A DNA stretch of 64,000 nt, from contig OX328126.1 of NCBI GenBank assembly GCA_946811695.1, positions 2,816,771 through 2,880,770 on the forward strand. The letters run 5' to 3'. Positions 55,901-64,000 of this stretch are shown here, one piece after another. The translations under genes and the position numbers were made by a program. Origin of the DNA: Gonocerus acuteangulatus. Its lineage: Eukaryota > Arthropoda > Insecta > Hemiptera > Coreidae. Every line of letters starts with the position of its first letter. Within the stretch, counting starts at the first letter, position 1. Under the pieces are notes generated by a model, which ran no database searches, had not been told where the DNA came from, and worked only from the letters and a program-made list of their open reading frames with translations.

Positions 55901-58094
55901 TAAGCATTACATCCAGGACTGACTTGATAAATTGCAGCTAAACACTCTTCTGATGATATTTGGTCCCCTACACGCTCCTGAAGTTATCGCCTATTTAGTT
56001 CAGTTATTAAATTTTGCCCTCTTGCAGAAACGTAAGCATTACATCCAGCACTGACTTGATAAATTGCAGCTAAACACTCTTCTGATGATATTTGGTCCCC
56101 TACACGCTCCTGAAGTTATCGCCTATTTAGTTCAGTTATTAAATTTTGCCCTCTTGCAGAAACGTAAGCATTACATCCAGGACTGACTTGATAAATTGCA
56201 GCTAAACAATGTTCTGATGATATTTGGTCCCCTACACGCTCCTGAAGTTATCGCTTATTTAGTTCAGTTATTAAATTTTGCCCTCTTGCAGAAACGTAAG
56301 CATTACATCCAGGACTGACTTGATAAATTGCAGCTAAACACTCTTCTGATGATATTTGGTCCCCTACACGCTCCTGAAGTTGTCGCCTATTTAGTTCAGT
56401 TATTAAATTTTGCCCTCTTGCAGAAACGTAAGCATTACATCCAGCACTGACTTGATAAATTGCAGCTAAACACTCTTCTGATGATATTTGGTCCCCTACA
56501 CGCTCCTGAAGTTATCGCTTATTTAGTTCAGTTATTAAATTTTGCCCTCTTGCAGAAACGTAAGCATTACATCCAGCACTGACTTGATAAATTGCAGCTA
56601 AACACTCTTCTGATGATATTTGGTCCCCTACACGCTCCTGACGTTGTCGCCTATTTAGTTCAGTTATTAAATTTTGCCCTCTTGCAGAAACGTAAGCATT
56701 ACTTCCAGGACTGACTTGATAAATTGCAGCTAAACACTGTTCTGATGATATTTGGTCCCCTACACGCTCCTGAAGTTATCGCCTATTTAGTTCAGTTATG
56801 AAATTTTGCCCTCTTGCAGAAACGTAAGCATTACATCCAGCACTGACTTGATAAATTGCTGCTAAACACTGTTCTGATGATATTTGGTCCCCTCCACGCT
56901 CCTGAAGTTGTCGCCTATTTAGTTCAGTTATTAAATTTTGCCCTCTTGCAGAAACGTAAGCATTACATCCAGGACTGACTTGATAAATTGCAGCTAAACA
57001 ATGTTCTGATGATATTTGGTCCCCTACACGCTCCTGAAGTTGTCGCCTATTTAGTTCAGTTATTAAATTTTGCCCTCTTGCAGAAACGTAAGCATTACAT
57101 CCAGCACTGACTTGATAAATTGCTGCTAAACAATGTTCTGATGATATTTGGTCCCCTACACGCTCCTGAAGTTATCGCCTATTTAGTTCAGTTATTAAAT
57201 TTTGCCCTCTTGCAGAAACGTAAGCATTACATCCAGCACTGACTTGATAAATTGCTGCTAAACACTCTTCTGATGATATTTGGTCCCCTACACGCTCCTG
57301 AAGTTATCGCCTATTTAGTTCAGTTATTAAATTTTGCCCTCTTGCAGAAACGTAAGCATTACATCCAGGACTGACTTGATAAATTGCAGCTAAACAATGT
57401 TCTGATGATATTTGGTCCCCTACACGCTCCTGAAGTTATCGCCTATTTAGTTCAGGTATTAAATTTTGCCCTCTTGCAGAAACGTAAGCATTACATCCAG
57501 CACTGACTTGATAAATTGCTGCTAAACACTCTTCTGATGATATTTGGTCCCCTACACGCTCCTGAAGTTATCGCCTATTTAGTTCAGTTATTAAATTTTG
57601 CCCTCTTGCAGAAACGTAAGCATTACATCCAGCACTGACTTGATAAATTGCAGCTAAACACTCTTCTGATGATATTTGGTCCCCTACACGCTCCTGAAGT
57701 TATCGCCTATTTAGTTCAGTTATTAAATTTTGCCCTCTTGCAGAAACGTAAGCATTACATCCAGGACTGACTTGATAAATTGCAGCTAAACAATGTTCTG
57801 ATGATATTTGGTCCCCTACACGCTCCTGAAGTTATCGCTTATTTAGTTCAGTTATTAAATTTTGCCCTCTTGCAGAAACGTAAGCATTACATCCAGGACT
57901 GACTTGATAAATTGCAGCTAAACACTCTTCTGATGATATTTGGTCCCCTACACGCTCCTGAAGTTATCGCCTATTTAGTTCAGTTATTAAATTTTGCCCT
58001 CTTGCAGAAACGTAAGCATTACATCCAGCACTGACTTGATAAATTGCAGCTAAACACTCTTCTGTTGATATTTGGTCCCCTACACGCTCCTGAA
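52947..58094 (+). repeat. 132 bp satellite, 39 units
   Basis: Unit: GTTATCGCCTATTTAGTTCA, ... CTCTTGCAGAAACGTAAGCA, TTACATCCAG, ... TTTGGTCCCCTACACGCTCC, TGAA. Exactly 39 periods fit between 52947 and 58095. Variants (CAGGACTG/CAGCACTG, AAACACTC/AAACACTG/AAACAATG, TTATCG/TTGTCG) recur in blocks; a block of about 1.45 kb around 55,190-56,640 is echoed by rare variants CATTACTTCCAGG (55250, 56700) and CCCTCCACG (55440, 56890). Although 132 is divisible by three, TGA and TAA stops lie in the unit. Confidence 0.97.
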
Positions 58095-58183
58095 GTTTTG
58101 CCATTTAAAATCGGGAGTGGATTGTATCTCCTAATAAAGAAAAATAAAATATATATAAACACACATTATTATTATTAAGTTTT

Positions 58184-58235
58184 ATGTCATTGGAGCTTTG
58201 ACCAATTGAAAAATTGGTCAAAGCTCGAATGACAT
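58184..58235. other. Short perfect hairpin
   Basis: ATGTCATTGGAGCTTTGACC and AATT are inverted 4 bp later (AATTGGTCAAAGCTCGAATG, ACAT) with two mismatches; stem of about 24 bp. It could be the remains of a MITE. Confidence 0.85.
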
Positions 58236-58568
58236 ATTGAAAAATGATCCGGGAGTTGTGAGGAGGAAAGTGCATTCAATGCCAACAAGGAACCGGTTAT
58301 GAGCTGAATATATTAGTAACACGTGTGCATTTAATATATTATTATGTCTGGGACAGATTTATTTATCTTATTACAATTTTACTGAATGAACAATTGAGGA
58401 CGTTGGAAGAGTAAAGGCGAATCAGGAATTCCGGATGTTGGGAAATCCAAGTCCAAGTTCTAGAAGTGCTTGAGGATAGGAAGGGCGAATGTTTACTCTA
58501 TGGAATGCTGATTCATAAACCTGATTGAAAAAATATGCAATTGAAATTCAATGTTTTAATTATAACTA
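58236..58568. other. Unassigned intronic sequence
   Basis: No recognised feature except GGAAGAGTAAAGGCGAATCA (58407), shared with 59744. Confidence 0.4.
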
Positions 58569-59030
58569 GCTGTGTGCCATGCTGCACCTACTTTCTGCCT
58601 ATGACTATCAAGATTTACCTGTATACCCAGTTCGTGAAACATCCAACAGAGGCCAGCACCACAGCCTGCGAGTAGTTAGCTATTATCAAAGAAAGGCCAG
58701 CAATCCTTAGTTAGACAGTGACTGTTGATATAAAATTGAAATAAACTGCATTACATGATTATATAATGATGTAATTAAATTTAAGACATTATTCAAAATG
58801 GCTGTCAGCATCTGAATGGTTCAGTATAGCCAATTATTCTTGAACAAAACATTTGGCCTTTTGACCAAATTTTGAAAATCTTCTATTTTGACCTATCCTG
58901 GGAGATTTCCCGTATAAAGACTTACCTGTGTGCAAAGTTTGGTCAAAATCGGTTAAACGGTATAGATTTGTGTAAGGAACAAACAGATAGACACGTGGTT
59001 TTTATATATGTATATAGATTTATACGAGTG
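58569..59030 (-). mobile_element. Helitron-like non-autonomous repeat, copy 3
   Basis: Starts (minus-strand 3' end) CTAGCTGTGTGCCATGCTGC and ACCTACTTTCTGCC, as the end of 4385-4918, and further on has GGGAGATTTCCCGTATAAAG, GCAAAGTTTGGTCAAAATCG and AACAAACAGATAGACACGTG. It probably carries an insertion around 58620-58830. Confidence 0.6.
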
Positions 59031-59393
59031 ATTTATGAATAACAAAATGCTAGGAGTGGAGTTTCAGACCCTGGATTCGCCCTTGAAATAGGACATCGAA
59101 TGTTTCATAGATGATGGTCCTATTCAATTTAACTAGAAACTGAACTAGAGGAGAACCAGAGAAACAAGGCGAAACCGCGTGTTACCTACATCTTTCGGAA
59201 TAAGAAAATAAAATAAAAAAATTCGATTTTTAGATCCGCCCGGTTTTTAGATTCCAAGGTCCTGAATTGATACCTTGGGAATTCAGAAGCCTTGAAACTG
59301 GGAACTTCATATGCAATTTTCTCCAGCTGTGATGGTTGCCGGGCTTATAAAGAATATTTAGGGACCTGAGAACGGGCTTAAGGGAGCCTGGTT

Positions 59394-59460
59394 TTATGAA
59401 CGTATATAAGGGGGGGGGGGCAGAGGAGGCAGCAGCTCCCCCCCCGGAATTTTCAAAAAT
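59394..59460 (+). mobile_element. hAT-type MITE fragment
   Basis: ATGAACGTATATAAGGGGGG with following GGCAGCAGCTCCCCCC matches the left end of the CATGGGCGTATA family; the remainder is missing after GGAATTTTCAAAAA. Confidence 0.7.
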
Positions 59461-59547
59461 GTGTTCCCCCCGTACCATAGTATCCATATGGCCAGTGAGT
59501 TTATTTTTCAGGACAACATATTTGTGCGTATAACATATTTTACATAT

Positions 59548-59605
59548 ACAGTAGACTCGCCCTTATCCGTCGCTCTCTCTAATCCGGCGGTCTCTGAGAG
59601 GAATG
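59548..59605. mobile_element. Tigger/pogo-like terminal repeat fragment
   Basis: TACAGTAGACTCGCCCTTAT followed by CCGTCG and AATCCGGCGGTCTCTG resembles pogo-type ends (CAGT-GACTC-C--TTATCCG). Only one end is seen. Confidence 0.4.
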
Positions 59606-59853
59606 AGTGACAGATCTCGGAACTGGCAGGAGCTTGACCTGCTAGAGAGTTCCTAGAAAACCTTCCCTTCCTAGCTAGTCAAACATATGTTTCGTGGTAT
59701 TTCATTGAATGGAAGTCAAAGAAGGCATATATCAGGACCTTGGAAGAGTAAGGGCGAATCAGAAAAATCCACTTCTTTTATATTTATTTTATTTTCTGAT
59801 TCAGGGAGATGTAGGTAGCACGATGCTTCGCCTTGTTTCTCTGGTTCGTCTTT

Positions 59854-60116
59854 CATGGGCGCATATAGAAAATAATTTCGGGGGGAACGGGAAAATTTCA
59901 GGGGGCTCAGACCATTTCCGAGGTATGGAATACTAAAAATTTAGAACTTGGAATAGTTTTAGGCAACTAAAACGCTATTACACGCAAAATAAATAAAATT
60001 TTATGAACAAAATGATCTTATTTAATTTATTTTTACGGGTTTTACGACACATTTTAACTATCAAATCAACATTTCGGGGGCCCCCTTATATACGCCCCCC
60101 TTTATATACGCCCATG
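59854..60116. mobile_element. hAT-type MITE, copy 5
   Basis: CATGGGCGCATATAGAAAAT at the left and TTTATATACGCCCATG at the right, 263 bp. The left flank TCGTCTTT is not repeated on the right, where an AT microsatellite begins, so the duplication is lost or was replaced. Confidence 0.88.
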
Positions 60117-60129
60117 GTATATATATATA

Positions 60130-60183
<54 letters not shown>
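60117..60183. repeat. (TA)n microsatellite
   Basis: Alternating TA with one TTTATA interruption between the MITE and the 52 bp array. Confidence 0.95.
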
Positions 60184-60186
<3 letters not shown>

Positions 60187-62003
60187 AGAACTATCCCGCT
60201 TCTGGTTTATATGCTCGGTGAAGGTGGGACCTCGATCTAGAACTATCCCGCTTCTGGTTTATAGGCTCGGTGAAGGTGGGACCTCGATCTAGAACTATCC
60301 CGCTTCTGGTTTATATGCTCAGTGAAGGTGAGACCTCGATCTAGAACTATCCCGCTTCTGTTTTATATGCTCGGTGAAGGTGGGACCTCGATCTAGAACT
60401 ATCCCGCTTCTGGTTTATATGCTCGGCGAAGGTGGGACCTCGATCTAGAACTATCCCGCTTCTGGTTTATATGCTCGGTGAAGTTGAGACCTCGATCTAG
60501 AACTATCCCGCTTCTGGTTTATATGCACGGTGAAGGTGAGACCTCTATCTAGAACTATCCCACTTCTGATTTATGTGCTCGGTGAAGGTGGGACCTCTAT
60601 CTAGAACTATCCCGCTTCTGGTTTATATACTCGGTGAAGGTGGGACCTCGATCTAGAACTATCCCACTTCTAGCTTATATGCTGGGTGTAGGTGGGACCT
60701 CGATCTAGAACTATCCCACTTCTGGCTTATATGCTGGGTGTAGGTGGGACCTCGATCTAGAACTATCCCGCTTCTGGTTTATATGCTCGGTGAAGGTGAG
60801 ACCTCGATCTAGAACTATCCCGCTTCTGATTTATATGCTCGGTGAAGGTGGGACCTCGATCTAGAACTATCCCGCTTCTGGTTTATATGCTTGGTGAAGT
60901 TGAGACCTCGATCTAGAACTATCCCTCTTCTGGTTTATATGCTCGGTGAAGTTGAGACCTCTATCTAGAACTATCCCGCTTCTGGTTTATATGCTCGGTG
61001 AAGGTGAGACCTCTATCTAGAACTATCCCGCTTCTGGTTTATATGCTCGGTGAAGTTGAGACCTCGATCTAGAACTATCCCGCTTCTGGTTTATATGCTC
61101 GGTGAAGTTGAGGCCTCGATCTAGAACTATCCCACTTCTGGTTTATATGCTCGGTGAAGGTGAGACCTCGATCTAGAACTATCCCGCTTCTGGTTTATAT
61201 ACTCGGTGAAGGTGAGACCTCGATCTAGAACTATCCCACTTCTGGTTTATATGCTCAGTGAAGGTGGGACCTCGATCTAGAACTATCCCGCTTCTGGTTT
61301 ATATGCTCGGTGAAGTTGAGACCTCTATCTAGAACTATCCCACTTCTGGTTTATATGCTCGGTGAAGGTGAAACCTCGATCTAGAACTATCCCGCTTCTG
61401 GTTTATATGTTCGGTGAAGGTGAGACCTCGATCTAGAACTATCCCGCTTCTGATTTATGTGCTCGGTGAAGTTGAGACCTCGATCTAGAACTATCCCACT
61501 TCTGGTTTATATGCTCAGTGAAGGTGGGACCTCGATCCAGAACTATCCCGCTTCTGGTTTATATGCTCGGTGAAGTTGAGACCTCTATCTAGAACTATCC
61601 CACTTCTGGTTTATATGCTCGGTGAAGGTGAGACCTCTATCTAGAACTATCCCGCTTCTGGTTTATATGCTCGGTGAAGTTGAGACCTCTATCTAGAACT
61701 ATCCCGCTTCTGGTTTATATGCTCAGTGAAGGTGAGACCTCGATCTAGAACTATCCCGCTTCTGGTTTATATGCTCGGTGAAGGTGGGACCTCGATCTAG
61801 AACTATCCCGCTTCTGGTTTATATGCTCGGTGAAGGTGGGACCTCTATCTAGAACTATCCCGCTTCTGGTTTATATGCTCGGTGAAGTTGAGACCTCTAT
61901 CTAGAACTATCCCGCTTCTGGTTTATATGCTCGGTGAAGTTGAGACCTCGATCTAGAACTATCCCGCTTCTGGTTTATATGCTCGGTGAAGGTGAGACCT
62001 CTA
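60184..62003 (+). repeat. 52 bp satellite, 35 units
   Basis: Unit: TCTAGAACTATCCCGCTTCT, GGTTTATATGCTCGGTGAAG, GTGGGACCTCGA. This is the most divergent array of the window: CCCACTTC, GTTGAGACC, CTCTATC, GCTGGGTGTAGG and other changes are mixed, which suggests greater age or relaxed homogenisation. Confidence 0.97.
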
Positions 62004-62083
62004 TCTAGAATTAGTCCTAAATATTTTGAATGGTGTTTCCATGGAATTATATTATTTCGAATTTTAATATAAGTTTTAATTTC

Positions 62084-62857
62084 TCTCTTAGTAAACAGAA
62101 ATGCTTCTGTTCTTGGCGCGGTCTTCTCTTAGTAAACAGAACTGCTTCTGTTCTTGGCGCGGTCTTCCCTTTGTAAACAGAAATGCTTCTGTTCTTGGCG
62201 CGGCCCTCTCTTAGTAAACAGAAATGCTTCTGTTCTTGGCGCGGTCTTCTCTTAGTAAACAGAAATGCTTCTGTTCTTGGCGCGGTCTTCTCTTAGTAAA
62301 CAGAAATGCTTCTGTTCTTGGCGCGGTCTTCTCTTAATTAACAGAAATGCTTCTGTTCTTGGCGCGGTCTTCTCTTAGTAAACAGAAATGCTTCTGTTCT
62401 TGGCGCGGTCTTCTCTTAGTAAACAGAAATGCTTCTGTTCTTGGCGCGGTCTTCTCTTAGTAAACAGAAATGCTTTTGTTCTTGGCGCGGTCTTCTCTTT
62501 GTAAACAGAAATGCTTCTGTTCTTGGCGCGGTCTTCTCTTATTAAACAGAAATGCTTCTGTTCTTGGCGCGGTCTTCTCTTAGTAAAAAGAAATGCTTCT
62601 GTTCTTGGCGCGGTCTTCTCTTAGTAAACAGAAATGCTTCTGTTCTTGGCGCGGTCTTCTCTTAGTAAACAGAAATGCTTCTGTTCTTGGCGCGGTCTTC
62701 TCTTAGTAAACAGAAATGCTTCTGTTCTTGGCGCGGTCTTCTCTTAGTAAACAGAAATGCTTCTGTTCTTGGCGCGGTCTTCTCTTAGTAAACAGAAATG
62801 CTTCTGTTCTTGGCGCGGTCTTCTCTTTGTAAACAGAAATGCTTCTGTTCTTGACGC
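62084..62857 (+). repeat. 41 bp tandem array, 19 units, each with a hairpin
   Basis: Unit: CTCTTAGTAAACAGAAATGC, TTCTGTTCTTGGCGCGGTCT, T. In every unit AACAGAA-ATGC-TTCTGTT is a 7 bp hairpin with a 4-base loop. The array ends ~85 bp before the acceptor of the second SLC26 exon. Confidence 0.96.
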
Positions 62858-62942
62858 TTCTGTTGTTGTGTTGTTTATTTTTATTGTCCATTTGCAATAA
62901 AATGCTTGGATCTTTTCTCCATTAGTATTTTCTCTGTTTCAG

Positions 62943-63138
62943 TATGGCTTATACTCCTCCTTCTTCGGGTGCTTCGTCTACACAGTATTCGGCAGCTGTA
63001 AAGACATCACCATAGGACCAGCTGCTCTCATGTCATTGATGACGTATGAACAGGTTTTCAACAGGAATTCGGACTATGCTGTTCTTCTCTGCTTCCTGTC
63101 GGGGTGTGTGATGATGCTCATGGCTACTTGTAGGCTCG
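62943..63138 (+). CDS. SLC26A11: SLC26 sulfate/anion transporter, second coding exon
   Basis: Begins after TTTTCTCTGTTTCAG and ends CTCG before GTAAGT. In phase 0 it reads YGLYSSFFGCFVYTVFGSCK, DITIGPAALMSLMTYEQVFN, RNSDYAVLLCFLSGCVMMLM and ATCRLG. This completes the SLC26 signature (AGLEPQ-YGLYSSF) and covers the second and third membrane helices; GSCKDITIGPAA is strongly conserved in the SLC26A11 branch and lies near the anion-binding site of the family. The exon is 196 bp and ends in phase 1, so the next exon lies beyond the window. No frameshift or stop is seen. Joined with the first exon it gives 125 residues, about a fifth of the protein. Confidence 0.93.
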
Positions 63139-63424
63139 GTAAGTATTGGGAAAATAATCTCAGGAGGGAAATATATTCATTCAAGGCTCGGGCACACAGG
63201 ACGCGATCTGTATCGCGGCGAGCAGCGAACCTAGGATCGTCCCGGCGATCTGCAATAAGGAAACATCACATGGGACGCGATATCTTTCTCAGCAATACAG
63301 TTCTTAATTTGGTACTTACGTACTAGTTGCACCGATCTCGAGAACTGGTTCCCGTTCAGGCTCCCAGTCAGTGATCCGGATCAGGCAATATGGCGACCAT
63401 TTATGGCACCTAGACCATGTATTA
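63139..63424 (+). other. Start of SLC26 intron 2
   Basis: Contains GGCACACAGGACGCGATCTG and further CG-rich words (GATCGTCCCGGCGATC, GGGACGCGATATC) which stand out from the AT-rich surroundings and may be a transposon end. No coding sequence. Confidence 0.5.
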
Positions 63425-63910
63425 ATATTACCAACGACTTGGATTGACTAGAGTTTCGACATAAATTTTTTTTTCCTCAAATTTATTTATTTATTTAAAA
63501 GAATACAACAATCTGTTCCGGATACCAGATACACTTTTTGTTAAGTATTATTCTATGTTGTAACAATATTTAGCTCACAATTTTGCAATATAGGAAAAAC
63601 AAAATGAAATAAAACCTATGCATGATTAATATAAAGAATAACACCATAAGATATGTTAACTCTAGTACAATACATAAAAAAAATATGCTGCGAGATGGAA
63701 AATATGTTACATACAAAATATATTGTATATATATATATTGATATAAACTTGAGCGAGCGGAAACGCAGATCAATTATGTCATTAACTTAAGTACTACTAA
63801 TTTTCTAAATTATATAACATTAGTACTTAAGTTAATCTCATAATTGCTATGCGTTTCCGCTCGCTCAAGGTTATATCGAAACTCTAGTTATTCTAACTCG
63901 TTGGTAATAT
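63425..63910. mobile_element. Foldback element in intron 2
   Basis: Outer ends ATATTACCAACGA (63425 onward) and TCGTTGGTAATAT are inverted, as are ACTAGAGTTTCGACATA (63448-63464) and TATATCGAAACTCTAGT (63873-63889). Inside, 63747-63800 and 63819-63871 form a second palindrome with GAGCGAGCGGAAACGCA / TGCGTTTCCGCTCGCTC. About 485 bp, no ORF. A target duplication is not evident. Confidence 0.8.
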
Positions 63911-64000
63911 AGATCACTGGTTTTTCTGTACAAAATGAGCTGATATGCAATTTAACATTACTTCAAAAGGATCTCTATTCTCGTTGCTATTTCCTTGTCG

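Larger units (their letters stand above)
51805..58115 (+). mobile_element. 6.3 kb DNA transposon derivative with two internal arrays
   Basis: The left end CCCGATTTTAAATGGCAAAA, CTTCAGGAGCGTGTAGGGGA is exactly inverted at the right end (58071-58115). The bases just outside the left end (GCCATTTAAAATCGGGTGT) make a second, adjacent inverted copy, so the true end may be GGGTGTCCCG. Inside are about 200 bp with a start of a transposase-like reading frame, the 46 bp array, about 80 bp continuing that frame, and the 132 bp array whose unit includes the end-adjacent sequence. Tc1/mariner-related insect elements with a DUF4817-type HTH often start with GGGTGTCCC. There is no catalytic domain, so it is non-autonomous. 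Confidence 0.75.
59151..59849. repeat. Inverted repeat pair with ~112 bp arms
   Basis: 59151-59262 (GAACCAGAGAAACAAGGCGA, TACCTACATCT, AATAAGAAAATAAAATAAA) is inverted at 59739-59849. The 480 bp between contain a MITE fragment and a Tigger/pogo-like end. Arms differ by several substitutions and small indels. Confidence 0.75.
51547..62942 (+). other. SLC26A11: Intron 1 of SLC26 gene, 11.4 kb, filled with tandem repeats
   Basis: Bounded by GTAAGC and TTTTCTCTGTTTCAG. About 8.5 kb of it are four tandem arrays (46, 132, 52 and 41 bp units); the rest is MITEs, a Helitron-like copy and AT microsatellites. The intron splits the sulfate-transporter signature between Q (LAGLEPQ) and Y (YGLYSSF). Confidence 0.88.

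Overview
The window looks like nuclear DNA of an arthropod, most likely an insect with a large, repeat-rich genome. I base this on spliced coding exons with GT/AG borders, a sulfate-transporter gene interrupted by an 11.4 kb intron, non-LTR retrotransposons, tRNA-derived SINEs, hAT and mariner-type DNA transposons, rolling-circle (Helitron/Helentron-like) elements and many (AT)n microsatellites. The species cannot be decided from the sequence. There are no bacterial operons and no CRISPR arrays.

The only host gene I can support is an SLC26 sulfate/anion transporter on the + strand, with one coding exon at 51364-51546 and the next at 62943-63138. The window ends inside its following intron. 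Nearly everything else is mobile DNA and satellite DNA. I count 17 separate tandem arrays with monomers of 40-132 bp, together about 31 kb or half of the window.

Layout. 1-11,400: SINE-like and Helitron-like fragments, two long copies of a Helentron-like family (637-1698 +, 8806-10673 -), a 280 bp palindrome, transposase and reverse-transcriptase fragments, and arrays of 45, 43 and 50 bp units. 11,376-16,253: 112 bp satellite. 16,254-22,800: arrays of 53, 59 and 66 bp, a decayed hAT transposon with a perfect 8 bp target duplication, a SINE and a LINE 3' end. 23,600-34,400: more Helentron-like DNA, a mariner fragment, a hAT-type MITE family, and a 4.5 kb array of 60 bp units into which a Helentron-like element has inserted. 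34,930-44,180: a Helitron-like element whose 5' part became a 7.7 kb array of 40 bp units and whose 3' end became a 20-copy array. 44,750-46,000: a MITE and an array of about 18 tRNA-head copies ending in one full SINE. 46,750-51,260: a nearly intact LINE ORF between inverted repeats. 51,360-63,140: the SLC26 exons and the intron, which holds a 6.3 kb transposon made of two arrays plus two further arrays. 63,425-63,910: a foldback element.

The common thread is that several satellites can be traced, within this window, to pieces of transposons: the Helentron-like 3' hairpin gives the 112 bp unit, an internal segment of the same family gives the 66 bp unit, both ends of a Helitron give the 40 and 42 bp units, a transposase exon gives the 46 bp unit, a transposon-end-adjacent segment gives the 132 bp unit, and a SINE head gives the 41/44 bp unit. 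The long ORFs in these arrays arise because stop-free monomers are repeated; they are not convincing genes.
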